Counted from the first letter of the stretch, positions 33,861-42,844 are shown. The stretch: 64,000 nt of DNA from UKL13-2 sp038206765 (GCA_038206765.1 JBBRAM010000003.1:1-64000); one strand, 5' to 3'. Made by a program: numbers and translations. The notes: generated from the letters alone by a model not told the origin.

Positions 33861-34295
33861 ATGAATCATATGGTTAAGTTCGTAAAAATAACGTCCGCAT
33901 TGGCGGTGGTTGGCACTATCAGCTTGACCGGTTGCGCTGGCTTTGGTGTTTATAAAATCGATATTCAGCAGGGCAATTTGGTCACGCAAGATCAAGTAGC
34001 GAAAGTGAAGCCCGGCATGAGCCGTCTCGATGTGCGCAACACACTCGGCACACCACTGCTACAAGATGTCTTTCACCAAGACCGTTGGGATTATTATTTT
34101 AGCGATGATCGCTCAACCAAATACGGTCCGTTTGGTCGTGAAAAAGAGCGTTTTCAAGTGACGGTTGTTTTCCAAGGCGACAAAGTAACGCGTGTCGATG
34201 GCATTGCTTCGGCAGTTGAAATCCTGACCGGTGGCGGTGATCGCCGCAAAACACCGGATGCCAAGCCGCCCGGCGCACCACCGCCAAAGTCATAA
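33861..34295 (+). CDS. bamE: Outer membrane assembly lipoprotein BamE (OmlA/SmpA)
   Basis: A 144-residue lipoprotein of the BAM complex that inserts outer-membrane proteins. Signal peptide with lipobox LTGC (acylated C25), then the BamE fold: IQQGNLVTQDQVAKVKPGMSRLDVRNTLGTPLLQD and DRWDYYF. The C-terminal tail is Pro/Lys-rich (TPDAKPPGAPPPKS). A second ATG at 33870 is possible. It is 16 bases before dapB. Confidence 0.95.
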   Translation: MNHMVKFVKITSALAVVGTISLTGCAGFGVYKIDIQQGNLVTQDQVAKVKPGMSRLDVRNTLGTPLLQDVFHQDRWDYYFSDDRSTKYGPFGREKERFQVTVVFQGDKVTRVDGIASAVEILTGGGDRRKTPDAKPPGAPPPKS

Positions 34296-34311
34296 GGCAC
34301 ACGAGGCACAC

Positions 34312-35130
34312 ATGGCACAAATGGCGCCAGTCACCAGACTCGCCATCGCGGGTGCAACAGGGCGCATGGGACGCGCGTTGCTCGCCGCTGCTGCGCTAGA
34401 TACCAAGGTTAAGGTCACAGCCGTGCTCGAACATGCTGCCAGCGAGTCGCTAGGCCGCGACGCCGGTGATTTTGTCGCTTCGGCAAAGGGCCTGCTCATT
34501 GGCGCGGATCTTGATGCCGCATTATCGAATGCTGATGTTCTGATCGATTTCACGCGACCAGAAGGCACGCTTGCACATCTCGCTGCCTGTCAGCGACACG
34601 GCGTGAAAGCCGTGATCGGAACCACCGGCTTTGGCGACGACGGCAAACAATTGATCTCGACATACGCCCAATCCAACGCCATTGTCTTCGCGCCCAACAT
34701 GAGCATCGGCGTGAATGTAACAATGAAACTCGTTGAACTCGCCGCAAAATCGCTAGGCACTGATTACGATATCGAAGTCTTTGAAGCGCATCACAAAATG
34801 AAAATCGATGCGCCCTCTGGCACCGCCTTAAAACTGGGCGAAGTGGCCGCAGGTGCCCGCGGCCAGCGGCTTTCCGAGGTGGGCGTCTATGATCGCCATG
34901 GCGTGACGGGCGCACGCAAGCAGGGCGATATTGGTTTTTCAGTTGTGCGTGCTGGCGACATTATTGGCGATCACACCGTATTTTTTGCTGGTGCAGGCGA
35001 GCGCATTGAGATTACCCACAAATCTTCATCGCGCGAAAATTATGCCGAAGGCGCGCTACGCGCGGCCAAATTTTTAGCCGATAAAAAGGTTGGTTTGTTT
35101 GATATGCAACATGTACTAGGCCTCGGCTAA
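34312..35130 (+). CDS. dapB: 4-hydroxy-tetrahydrodipicolinate reductase
   Basis: This enzyme of the lysine/diaminopimelate pathway is a 272-residue cytoplasmic protein. NAD(P)H-binding LAIAGATGRMGRALL is at the N terminus. The catalytic EAHHKMKIDAPSGTALKL (His and Lys) and GDIIGDHTVFFAG are intact. I chose the ATG at 34312 because GAGG stands before it; the frame extends upstream into bamE to 34231. Confidence 0.96.
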   Translation: MAQMAPVTRLAIAGATGRMGRALLAAAALDTKVKVTAVLEHAASESLGRDAGDFVASAKGLLIGADLDAALSNADVLIDFTRPEGTLAHLAACQRHGVKAVIGTTGFGDDGKQLISTYAQSNAIVFAPNMSIGVNVTMKLVELAAKSLGTDYDIEVFEAHHKMKIDAPSGTALKLGEVAAGARGQRLSEVGVYDRHGVTGARKQGDIGFSVVRAGDIIGDHTVFFAGAGERIEITHKSSSRENYAEGALRAAKFLADKKVGLFDMQHVLGLG

Positions 35131-35216
35131 TCCTCAATATGGCTTACTGGGGGCACTCGCTGGGGTTACTTACCGGGGGCTAACAATATCCAGCACAACA
35201 TACACGAGGAGAATAC

Positions 35217-35855
35217 ATGCGCTATGGTCATCATGCAACACTCATTGCAATCTCAACTTTTACATTCGCCACGATCACGTTAGCAACCGCGGTTTGTGCC
35301 GAGGATCGCCTCCCCACAATCCCTGCCGCGAAATACACCGAAGAACAAGCAAAAGCCGCCTCCGACTTTGAAGCAGCTCGCAAAGTGCCTGTATTTGGGC
35401 CCTTTGAGCCGCTGATGCATAGTCCGCAGGTGATGACGCTATCGCGTTCGATGGGCGATTATTTGCGCTATAAGTCGGCGATTGGCAATTCATTGAGCGA
35501 GCTTGCCATTTTGGTCACCGCGCGTGAATGGACGCAAGACTACGAATGGTACGTACATTATCCGATTGCGTTGAAATCCGGCATCAAGGTGGACATTGCC
35601 GACGCCATTGCCGATGGCCGCCGCCCGGTTGGCATGACCGACGAACAGGAAATGGTTTATGAATATTGTGTCGAACTCCATCGCACCAAACGGGTTTCCG
35701 ATCGAACCTTTGAACGTGTTGACAAGCGCTTCGGCAAGCAAGGCATCGTCGATTTGACGGCGATTAACGGCTACTACGCCCTGCTCGCCATGGAACTCAA
35801 CGCCGCGCAATATCAAATCCCCAAAGATGGCAAAAAACTGAGCCGTTTGCCGTAA
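35217..35855 (+). CDS. Exported carboxymuconolactone decarboxylase-family protein
   Basis: A 212-residue protein with a signal peptide (about 28 residues, ending AVCAED) and a CMD/AhpD-like helical domain (SELAILVTAREWTQDYEWYVHYPIALKSGI). The CxxC redox motif of AhpD is absent, and the position is held by other residues, so peroxidase-type thiol chemistry is unlikely. The signal peptide suggests a periplasmic location, uncommon for the family. It follows dapB by 86 bases. The substrate is unknown. Confidence 0.82.
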   Translation: MRYGHHATLIAISTFTFATITLATAVCAEDRLPTIPAAKYTEEQAKAASDFEAARKVPVFGPFEPLMHSPQVMTLSRSMGDYLRYKSAIGNSLSELAILVTAREWTQDYEWYVHYPIALKSGIKVDIADAIADGRRPVGMTDEQEMVYEYCVELHRTKRVSDRTFERVDKRFGKQGIVDLTAINGYYALLAMELNAAQYQIPKDGKKLSRLP

Positions 35856-35958
35856 ACAGCGAGTGTGGATGCGGCTGTTCAGGCCGCATCGTGAACAAAC
35901 CGTCTCAATTGAAAAGGGCTTCGCAATAGGCTTGTTTCAGTTTTGGGCCCAGCCAGAA

Positions 35959-35987
35959 TTGCCTCTGGGTGGCTTTTAGCGTACAAT
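35959..35987 (+). promoter_or_regulatory. Sigma-70 promoter of carA
   Basis: TTGCCT (35959-35964) and TACAAT (35982-35987) are separated by 17 bases. The predicted start near 35994 gives a leader of about 120 bases that contains two hairpins before the carA start codon. Confidence 0.75.
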
Positions 35988-36002
35988 GTTTTCTTAATCG
36001 CG

Positions 36003-36018
36003 GTGCATCAAAATGCAC
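36003..36018 (+). promoter_or_regulatory. Hairpin at the 5' end of the carA leader
   Basis: GTGCAT and ATGCAC form a perfect 6-bp stem with a four-base loop just downstream of the predicted transcription start. It may be a 5' stabilising or regulatory hairpin. Confidence 0.5.
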
Positions 36019-36114
36019 GCAAAAACGCGGGAAAGTGCCGGGCTGATTCAATCGCCCAACGGCCTTTCCCTTTTTTTATGCCCACGATTTTCCGATAATG
36101 TTTTGATGGAGTAG
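36013..36114 (+). CDS. Possible 33-codon leader ORF running through the carA attenuator
   Basis: An ATG at 36013 opens 33 codons that pass through the terminator stem and its T run and end with TAG four bases before the carA TTG. This resembles the layout of the E. coli pyrBI leader, where translation through the attenuator responds to UTP. There is no good ribosome binding site before the ATG, which weakens the case. It may also be a chance frame. Confidence 0.3.
   Translation: MHAKTRESAGLIQSPNGLSLFLCPRFSDNVLME
36029..36077 (+). terminator. Intrinsic terminator (probable attenuator) in the carA leader
   Basis: GGGAAAGTGCCG (36029-36040) pairs with CGGCCTTTCCC (36060-36070) with one bulge, an inner GGGC/GCCC helix (36040-36043 with 36054-36057), and seven T residues follow at 36071-36077. 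It lies between the carA promoter and the carA start, so it can stop carA transcription before the gene. It could also end transcription from the upstream gene. Confidence 0.8.
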
Positions 36115-36117
36115 CCC

Positions 36118-37263
36118 TTGCAGAATTCAATACCCGCCCTCTTAGTTCTCCGAGATGGCTCGGTATTTAAGGGCATTTCAATCGGTGCCGCCGGAGTTGG
36201 AATCGGCGAAGTCGTGTTCAACACCGCCATGACTGGCTATCAGGAAATTTTGACCGACCCGTCGTACTCCGGGCAAATGGTCACACTCACCTATCCGCAT
36301 ATCGGCAACACCGGTACCAACCCGGAAGACGCGGAATCGAAGCGAACCTATGCGGCCGGCTTAATCATTCGCGATCTGCCGACCCTCGCCTCAAATTGGC
36401 GCATGACCGAAACCCTGCCCGAATATTTGCAACGCAATAAAGTCGTTGCCATCGCCGATATCGACACCCGTCGCCTGACCCGTTTGACGCGAGAGAAGGG
36501 CGCCCAGAACGGTTGCATCTTGGTCGGCTCGCACGACGATGCCGCAATCGCCAACGCGCTCGCGTTAGCAAACAGCGCGCCGAATATGTCGGGGTTAGAT
36601 CTGGCAAAAGTGGTTTCTTGCCCAAAGCCGTATGCGTGGAATGCCTCGACATGGGCTCTGGGCGGGGGGTTCCACGATATTACTGAGACAAAATTCCATG
36701 TTGTCGCATTCGATTACGGCGTAAAACACAACATCTTGCGGATGCTCGCGGATCGCGGTTGCAAGGTTACGGTGCTGCCTGCGCAAGCCACCTCGGCGGA
36801 AGCCTTGGCGTTAAAACCCGATGGCGTGTTCCTATCGAACGGCCCCGGCGACCCTGAGCCTTGCGATTACGCGATCAAAGCAATCCAAGAAATTATCGCC
36901 AAAGACGTTCCCGTTTTTGGTATCTGCCTCGGACATCAATTGCTCGGTTTAGCGTCGGGTGCCAAGACAATGAAAATGAAATTTGGCCACCATGGTGCCA
37001 ACCATCCGGTGCAAGATTTAGATACACAAAAAGTTTACATCACCAGCCAAAACCACGGTTTCGCAGTCGATGAATCCACGCTGCCCGCGAATGTGCGCAT
37101 CACCCATAAATCGTTATTCGACGGCACTTGTCAAGGTATTGAGCGCACCGACGCACGCGCGTTCAGTTTCCAAGGACATCCCGAAGCGAGCCCTGGGCCG
37201 CATGAGGTGGGATATTTGTTTGATCGGTTTGTGGGCATGATGGGAACCAACCGTGATGGTTAA
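36118..37263 (+). CDS. carA: Carbamoyl-phosphate synthase small subunit
   Basis: A 381-residue glutamine amidotransferase subunit that releases ammonia from glutamine for CarB, in arginine and pyrimidine synthesis. The N-terminal CPSase_sm domain (ALLVLRDGSVFKGISIGA) and class I glutaminase domain with nucleophile C270 (GICLGHQLLG) and His-Glu near the end (QGHPEASPGP) are present. It starts with TTG behind GGAG. Regulation by the leader attenuator is likely. Its last codons overlap the ORF6N gene that separates it from carB. Confidence 0.96.
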   Translation: MQNSIPALLVLRDGSVFKGISIGAAGVGIGEVVFNTAMTGYQEILTDPSYSGQMVTLTYPHIGNTGTNPEDAESKRTYAAGLIIRDLPTLASNWRMTETLPEYLQRNKVVAIADIDTRRLTRLTREKGAQNGCILVGSHDDAAIANALALANSAPNMSGLDLAKVVSCPKPYAWNASTWALGGGFHDITETKFHVVAFDYGVKHNILRMLADRGCKVTVLPAQATSAEALALKPDGVFLSNGPGDPEPCDYAIKAIQEIIAKDVPVFGICLGHQLLGLASGAKTMKMKFGHHGANHPVQDLDTQKVYITSQNHGFAVDESTLPANVRITHKSLFDGTCQGIERTDARAFSFQGHPEASPGPHEVGYLFDRFVGMMGTNRDG

Positions 37264-37918
37264 AGAAATCATCGGGGTAGTCGCCCAGCCAATGGCGAAG
37301 TATGGTGCGAAGGCGCCCCTAACCAAGCTCACGGTAAAGCAGGCGCTGGTTGCCTATGAAGTTGTGGTTTCAAAAATTGTGGTCGTGCGTGGGCAGCGTG
37401 TAATGTTTGCGCCTGATTTGGCCGAAATGTACGGGGTTGAGACCAAAGTTCTTCTGCAAGCGGTTAAAAGAAATATAGATCGTTTCCCATCTGATTTTAT
37501 GTTTTCCCTTACAGAACAAGAATTTAAAATCTTGAGGTCACAAATTGTGACCTCAAGTTGGGGCGGAACACGCTATTTGCCCTATGCATTTTCTGAGCAA
37601 GGTGTGGCCATGTTGTCGAGCGTACTGCGCAGCGGCCGCGCCGTACCATTGAACATTGAAATCATGCGAGGCTTCGTGCAAATGCGCTCGATGATTGATT
37701 CCAATCGTGAATTGTCTCTTAAAGTTGCTACTTTGGAAGCGGAATACGACGAGCATTTTGCGGTTGTGTTCAAAGCGCTTCGTGAACTAATGGATGATAA
37801 ATCCGCGCCGCAAGGACAAAACGCAAGATCGGCTTCACCTAAACTTGAGGTCACAGATTGTTACTTCAAGTTGACCAAGTCGCTTTATGTAATAAACAAG
37901 CAACAAACTACGCAATAA
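37256..37918 (+). CDS. ORF6N-domain DNA-binding protein between carA and carB
   Basis: A 220-residue protein of the ORF6N (KilA-N-like) family: MFAPDLAEMYGVETKVLLQA, VKRNIDRFPSDFMFSLT and YLPYAFSEQGVAMLSSVL are the family signature (about residues 50-150). A helical C-terminal part follows. The family is common in phages, phage-like islands and mobile genes, and is thought to bind DNA. It overlaps the carA stop by eight bases and ends 15 bases before carB, so it splits the carAB pair. A GTG at 37253 is an alternative start. It contains two copies of a long palindrome. Confidence 0.87.
   Translation: MVKEIIGVVAQPMAKYGAKAPLTKLTVKQALVAYEVVVSKIVVVRGQRVMFAPDLAEMYGVETKVLLQAVKRNIDRFPSDFMFSLTEQEFKILRSQIVTSSWGGTRYLPYAFSEQGVAMLSSVLRSGRAVPLNIEIMRGFVQMRSMIDSNRELSLKVATLEAEYDEHFAVVFKALRELMDDKSAPQGQNARSASPKLEVTDCYFKLTKSLYVINKQQTTQ
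37531..37557. repeat. 27-base palindrome inside the ORF6N gene (copy 1)
   Basis: Arms CTTGAGGTCACAA (37531-37543) and its exact reverse complement (37545-37557) flank one central base. It lies inside the coding sequence for residues near ILRSQIVTSS. A second, degenerate copy lies at 37844-37870 (24 of 27 bases identical). Confidence 0.9.
37844..37870. repeat. 27-base near-palindrome inside the ORF6N gene (copy 2)
   Basis: This matches the palindrome at 37531-37557 at 24 of 27 positions. It lies near the 3' end of the ORF6N gene, 64 bases before carB, in a different reading context (KLEVTDCYFK), so the repeat cannot come from protein conservation alone. Confidence 0.85.
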
Positions 37919-37933
37919 ACGCCAAAGTAAATC

Positions 37934-40900
37934 ATGCCAAAACGTACCGACATAAAATCCATCCTCATCATCGGCGCCGGCCCGATCATTATTGGCCAAG
38001 CGTGCGAGTTCGATTATTCGGGTGCCCAGGCATGTAAATCGCTGCGGGACGAGGGCTACAAAGTGATTCTGGTAAATTCGAACCCAGCCACGATCATGAC
38101 GGACCCGAACATGGCCGATGTGACCTACATCGAGCCAATTACCTGGAAAGTCGTCGCGCAGATTATCGAGAAGGAGCGCCCCGATGCGTTGCTTCCCACG
38201 ATGGGCGGCCAAACCGCGCTGAACTGTGCGCTCGACTTGGATAGACACGGCATCCTCAAAAAATTTAATGTTGAAATGATCGGCGCGACCAAAGAGGCGA
38301 TTGATAAAGCCGAAGACCGCGAGAAATTTAAGCAGGCCATGACGAAGATCGGCCTTGCATCGGCTAGATCCATGATCGCGCACTCGATGGAGGAAGCGCT
38401 GCAAGTGCAGGGTGCGATTGGTTTTCCGGCCATTATTCGCCCGAGCTTTACGATGGGCGGCTCCGGTGGCGGCATTGCTTACAATCGCGATGAATTTGTC
38501 GAAATTTGCGAGCGCGGTCTGGAAGCCTCACCCACCAAAGAATTGCTGATTGAAGAATCATTGCTGGGCTGGAAAGAATTTGAGATGGAAGTGGTGCGTG
38601 ATAAAGCCGACAACTGCATCATCATTTGCTCGATTGAGAATTTAGATCCGATGGGCGTGCATACGGGTGACTCCATCACAGTCGCGCCCGCACAAACGCT
38701 GACCGATAAAGAATATCAAATCATGCGTAATGCCTCCATCGCGGTGCTGCGCGAAGTAGGTGTTGAGACGGGCGGCTCAAATGTGCAATTCGCGGTGAAC
38801 CCAGCGGACGGCCGCATGGTGGTGATCGAAATGAATCCCCGCGTGTCGCGTTCGTCTGCATTGGCATCAAAAGCGACCGGCTTCCCGATTGCAAAAGTCG
38901 CCGCAAAATTAGCAGTCGGCTACACGCTGGATGAATTGAAAAACGATATTACCGGTGGTGCCACACCGGCATCGTTTGAACCGTCAATTGATTACGTCGT
39001 GACCAAAGTACCGCGCTTCGCGTTTGAAAAATTCCCGCAAGCTGATGATCGTTTAACCACGCAAATGAAGAGTGTCGGCGAAGTGATGGCGATTGGCCGC
39101 AACTTTCAAGAATCGCTGCAAAAAGCATTGCGCGGTTTGGAGACCGGTGTCGATGGCTTTAATTTGAAGACGGTTGACCCTGCCAAGATTGGTGATGAAT
39201 TGGCCTATCCACGCGGCGAACGGCTTTGGTATGTGGCCGATGCGTTTGGTATCGGCATGAGTTTAGAAGAAGTATTCGGTTACACCAAAATTGATCCATG
39301 GTTCTTGGCGCAGATTAAAGAGCTGGTCGATATCGAGCTTGAGTTGGATAACAAATCGTTGGCGCAAATTGATGCAATGGAGCTGCGCAGCTTGAAGCGT
39401 CGTGGTTTCTCAGATCGCCGGTTGGCGCATCTGCTGAAGACAAAAGAGGCCGAAGTCCGCGCCAGACGGCGTTCTTGGGGCATTCGCCCGGTGTACAAGC
39501 GTGTCGATACTTGCGCTGCCGAATTCTCAACATCGACGGCGTACATGTACTCGACATACGACGAAGAATGCGAATCGAAGCCGACCAACAACAAAAAAAT
39601 CATGATTTTAGGCGGCGGCCCGAACCGCATCGGCCAGGGTATTGAGTTCGATTATTGTTGCGTGCATGCCGCATTGGCGCTGCGTGAAGATGGCTATGAA
39701 ACGATCATGGTCAACTGTAACCCCGAAACGGTTTCAACCGATTACGACACCTCGGATCGTCTCTATTTCGAGCCGCTTACGTTAGAGGATGTGCTCGAGA
39801 TTGTTGATCTTGAAAAACCAGTCGGCGTAATTGTGCAGTTCGGTGGGCAGACACCGCTAAAGCTCGCGCGTGCACTAGAAGCAAATGGCGTGCCGATTAT
39901 CGGCACGACGCCGGACGCGATTGATATGGCTGAAGACCGCGAGCGTTTCCAAAAATTAATTTCTGATTTAGGCTTGCTCCAGCCTCCCAACCGCACCGCG
40001 CGAACGGACGAAGAAGCGATCATTAATGCCCGCGAAATCGGCTATCCGCTGGTGGTGCGCCCAAGCTACGTGCTCGGTGGACGGGCAATGGAAATCATTC
40101 ACGTTGAGTCTGATCTCGAGCGCTATATGCGCGAGGCCGTAAAGGTATCGAACGACTCGCCCGTGCTGCTGGACCGTTTTTTGAACGACGCGATCGAGGT
40201 TGACGTCGATGCGATATGCGATGGCACGGATGTGCTCATCGGCGGCATCATGGAACACATCGAGCAGGCGGGCGTGCACTCAGGCGATTCGGCCTGTTCG
40301 CTACCGCCGTATGCATTGTCGGAAGATTTGCAAAACGAATTGCGTCGTCAAACGATCGCGATGGCGCATGCGCTGAAGGTCGTTGGTTTGATGAATGTGC
40401 AGTTTGCGATTCAAACCGTGGACGGAGTTGATCATGTCTATGTGCTCGAAGTAAACCCTCGTGCATCCCGCACGGTGCCGTTTGTGTCGAAGGCAACCTC
40501 GCTGCCATTGGCGATGATTGCCGCGCGCTGTATGGCAGGTCGCTCATTGAAAGAGCAGGACGCAACAAAGGAGATTACGCCGCCGTATTTCTCGGTAAAG
40601 GAAGCCGTATTCCCGTTCATCAAATTCCCTGGCGTTGATACCATCTTGGGCCCCGAAATGAAGTCGACTGGCGAAGTCATGGGCGTGGGCGAAAGCTTTG
40701 CTGAAGCATTTGTTAAGTCACAACTCGGTGCGGGCATTAAATTGCCAACCGGCGGCAAAGCATTTATCAGCGTGCGCAATGCCGATAAAGTTAAAGCGGA
40801 AGAAGTCGCCCGCACTCTGATCGAGCTGGGCTTTAGCATCGTCGCCACCAAAGGCACGGCGGCGCATTTGACCAAAGCGGGCATCGCTGCCACCGCAGTC

Positions 40901-41161
40901 AACAAGGTCGCCGAAGGCCGCCCGCATATTGTTGATATGATTAAAAACCGCGAGATCACGCTTATTATCAACACCGTCGATGAAGTGAAACGAAGCGTTA
41001 AAGATTCATGGGCGATTCGCAATGCCGCGCTACAGGGCCGCATCACCTATTACACCACTATTGCCGGCGCGAAGGCAGCGTGCATGGGCATGCAGCATAT
41101 TAGTGAATTGAAGGTTTATGATTTGCAGAGCCTACATAAATTGATTAAAGCCGCTGCATAG
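37934..41161 (+). CDS. carB: Carbamoyl-phosphate synthase large subunit
   Basis: A 1075-residue synthase that makes carbamoyl phosphate from bicarbonate, ammonia and two ATP. Two homologous ATP-grasp halves are visible (IIGAGPIIIGQACEFDYSG and ILGGGPNRIGQGIEFDYC as their starts; MGGSGGGIAYN and LGGRAMEI as ATP loops). A C-terminal MGS-like allosteric domain follows (about residues 940-1075). Length is standard. It is preceded by the ORF6N gene and followed by greA. Confidence 0.97.
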   Translation: MPKRTDIKSILIIGAGPIIIGQACEFDYSGAQACKSLRDEGYKVILVNSNPATIMTDPNMADVTYIEPITWKVVAQIIEKERPDALLPTMGGQTALNCALDLDRHGILKKFNVEMIGATKEAIDKAEDREKFKQAMTKIGLASARSMIAHSMEEALQVQGAIGFPAIIRPSFTMGGSGGGIAYNRDEFVEICERGLEASPTKELLIEESLLGWKEFEMEVVRDKADNCIIICSIENLDPMGVHTGDSITVAPAQTLTDKEYQIMRNASIAVLREVGVETGGSNVQFAVNPADGRMVVIEMNPRVSRSSALASKATGFPIAKVAAKLAVGYTLDELKNDITGGATPASFEPSIDYVVTKVPRFAFEKFPQADDRLTTQMKSVGEVMAIGRNFQESLQKALRGLETGVDGFNLKTVDPAKIGDELAYPRGERLWYVADAFGIGMSLEEVFGYTKIDPWFLAQIKELVDIELELDNKSLAQIDAMELRSLKRRGFSDRRLAHLLKTKEAEVRARRRSWGIRPVYKRVDTCAAEFSTSTAYMYSTYDEECESKPTNNKKIMILGGGPNRIGQGIEFDYCCVHAALALREDGYETIMVNCNPETVSTDYDTSDRLYFEPLTLEDVLEIVDLEKPVGVIVQFGGQTPLKLARALEANGVPIIGTTPDAIDMAEDRERFQKLISDLGLLQPPNRTARTDEEAIINAREIGYPLVVRPSYVLGGRAMEIIHVESDLERYMREAVKVSNDSPVLLDRFLNDAIEVDVDAICDGTDVLIGGIMEHIEQAGVHSGDSACSLPPYALSEDLQNELRRQTIAMAHALKVVGLMNVQFAIQTVDGVDHVYVLEVNPRASRTVPFVSKATSLPLAMIAARCMAGRSLKEQDATKEITPPYFSVKEAVFPFIKFPGVDTILGPEMKSTGEVMGVGESFAEAFVKSQLGAGIKLPTGGKAFISVRNADKVKAEEVARTLIELGFSIVATKGTAAHLTKAGIAATAVNKVAEGRPHIVDMIKNREITLIINTVDEVKRSVKDSWAIRNAALQGRITYYTTIAGAKAACMGMQHISELKVYDLQSLHKLIKAAA

Positions 41162-41278
41162 TTTTGCAGCCGGTAGGTAATGAAAGATAACATTCAACAC
41201 AAAATGCAGGACAAATTTAAAAATTTCACCGAAGGGTGCGCCGTCCGCACTCAGCCTTACTTTCCCCAGGAACTCAAT

Positions 41279-41764
41279 ATGAGCAGTCTCGCCAAAGTCC
41301 CCCTTACCGTCATCGGTGCCAATGCCTTGAAGGCAGAATTGCAACGCTTGAAATCGATAGACCGCCCCGCTGTCATCATGGCGATTGCTGAGGCGCGTGC
41401 GCAGGGCGATTTGTCCGAAAATGCAGAATACGATGCCGCCAAAGAAAAACAAGGCTTCATCGAAGGCCGCATCCAGGAGCTAGAGAGCAAACTCTCCAGC
41501 GCGCAAATTATTGATCCCACTTTGCTAGATGACGAAGGCCGCGTGGTGTTCGCCGCCACCGTTGATTTGGAAGAAGTCGAAACGGGTGAAAAAGTCACGT
41601 ACCAAATCGTCGGCGAAGATGAAGCGAATATCAAGCTAGGCAAAATTTCATTTTCCTCACCCATATCGCGTGCCATGATTGGCAAATATGCGGGTGAGGT
41701 AGTGGTCGTTCGCGCACCGGGTGGTGAGAAAGAATATGAAATTATGGATGTTAAATATCTTTAA
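41279..41764 (+). CDS. greA: Transcription elongation factor GreA
   Basis: A 161-residue factor that rescues backtracked RNA polymerase. The N-terminal coiled coil has acidic tip residues (AEARAQGDLSENAEYDAAKE), followed by the globular C-terminal domain (IVGEDEANIKLGKISFSSPI). The ATG at 41279 follows AGGAA; the frame extends to 41180 without family support. The carB-greA order is common in betaproteobacteria. Confidence 0.96.
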   Translation: MSSLAKVPLTVIGANALKAELQRLKSIDRPAVIMAIAEARAQGDLSENAEYDAAKEKQGFIEGRIQELESKLSSAQIIDPTLLDDEGRVVFAATVDLEEVETGEKVTYQIVGEDEANIKLGKISFSSPISRAMIGKYAGEVVVVRAPGGEKEYEIMDVKYL

Positions 41765-41791
41765 TTAAACATTGATTAGGCGAGATCCATC

Positions 41792-42844
41792 ATGAGCAAA
41801 AGCATTCGTCTTTCAGAGCAGTGGTTTCGCCGCGGTTTGTGGTTGGTTTCATTTATATTTGCGGGTTTTTTGATTGGCCTGGGTGGCCTCATTGTTGGCG
41901 ATTTGCCGCGCGTCGAATCGCGGGTTTCAACTGATACCTATATCGATAAACCAGCATCGACCAGCCTTAAAAAGCAGCTTGACGAAGCCAAGCGTAACCT
42001 TTCTGACAACCAAGAAGCGAGCCAACAAGCGCAGCTAAAACTCAACACCGCGCGCAATGATACCCAGTCAGCCCGAGAGACATTTAACAACTGGCTCGCC
42101 ACACGTGGTGCCACAAAACTAGCCGACCAAGACCCTGAGCTGATCCGCCGCACCCAAGCGCTCGACGATTTGAAGCTTGCCGAGCGCAAAGCACAGCAGG
42201 CAATGGAGGCGCTTGAGCAGACTGCACTTAATACACGCCAGCAGTCGGAAAAAACGCAGCAGGCGTTGTACGAGCTGGAAAAAATCGCACAAGAGAAGCT
42301 CAACGTTGAGCTGCGCAAGCAAGAACTTCGCGTGTTTTTATATCGCTTGGCGCTGACACTACCGTTGCTGTTGATAGCGGTTTGGCTATTTTTGAAAAAG
42401 CGCAAAACAACGCATTGGCCGTTTGTATGGGGCTTTATTTTCTTTGCGGTGTTTGCATTTTTTGTTGAACTTGTTCCCTACTTACCGAGCTACGGCGGAT
42501 ATATTCGCTACATCGTCGGGATTATTTTTACCGGTGTGTGTGGTCACTATGCGATCCGCGCGATGAATCGTTATCTCGAACGCCAGCGCGCGGCCGAAGC
42601 GATGCCAAGCGAAAAGCGGCGGGTGGAATTAAGCTACGAAGTCGCGATTTCGCGTTTGGCCAAAAAAGTGTGTCCGGGCTGCGAGCGGCCGGTTGATCTT
42701 GGTAACACGGCCAATAATTTTTGTACGCATTGCGGCATCTGCGTGTTCAATACTTGCCCAACCTGTAGCACGCGAAAAGGTGCATTTGCACGGTTTTGCC
42801 ATTCCTGCGGGAGCGCGGCGGTAGATGTCCCGGCAACGGAATAA
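41792..42844 (+). CDS. Membrane protein with coiled coil and C-terminal zinc ribbon
   Basis: A 350-residue protein. One N-terminal span (about 13-36), a long charged coiled coil (about 57-178, likely periplasmic), three further spans (about 182-256) and a Cys-rich C terminus with CPGC, CTHCGIC, CPTC and CHSCG, consistent with one or two zinc ribbons. This architecture is known in uncharacterised proteobacterial proteins. A structural or sensor role is possible; I do not assign a function. It follows greA by 27 bases. Confidence 0.8.
   Translation: MSKSIRLSEQWFRRGLWLVSFIFAGFLIGLGGLIVGDLPRVESRVSTDTYIDKPASTSLKKQLDEAKRNLSDNQEASQQAQLKLNTARNDTQSARETFNNWLATRGATKLADQDPELIRRTQALDDLKLAERKAQQAMEALEQTALNTRQQSEKTQQALYELEKIAQEKLNVELRKQELRVFLYRLALTLPLLLIAVWLFLKKRKTTHWPFVWGFIFFAVFAFFVELVPYLPSYGGYIRYIVGIIFTGVCGHYAIRAMNRYLERQRAAEAMPSEKRRVELSYEVAISRLAKKVCPGCERPVDLGNTANNFCTHCGICVFNTCPTCSTRKGAFARFCHSCGSAAVDVPATE

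Noticed and set aside
36365..36652. Antisense open frames within carA, nuo and other G+C-rich genes
   Set aside because: These are frame shadows of well-supported genes on the other strand, without start signals or family features.
36118..41161. Prophage remnant around the ORF6N gene
   Set aside because: Only this one gene is phage-associated; carA, carB and greA flank it and no integrase, attachment site or structural gene is present.
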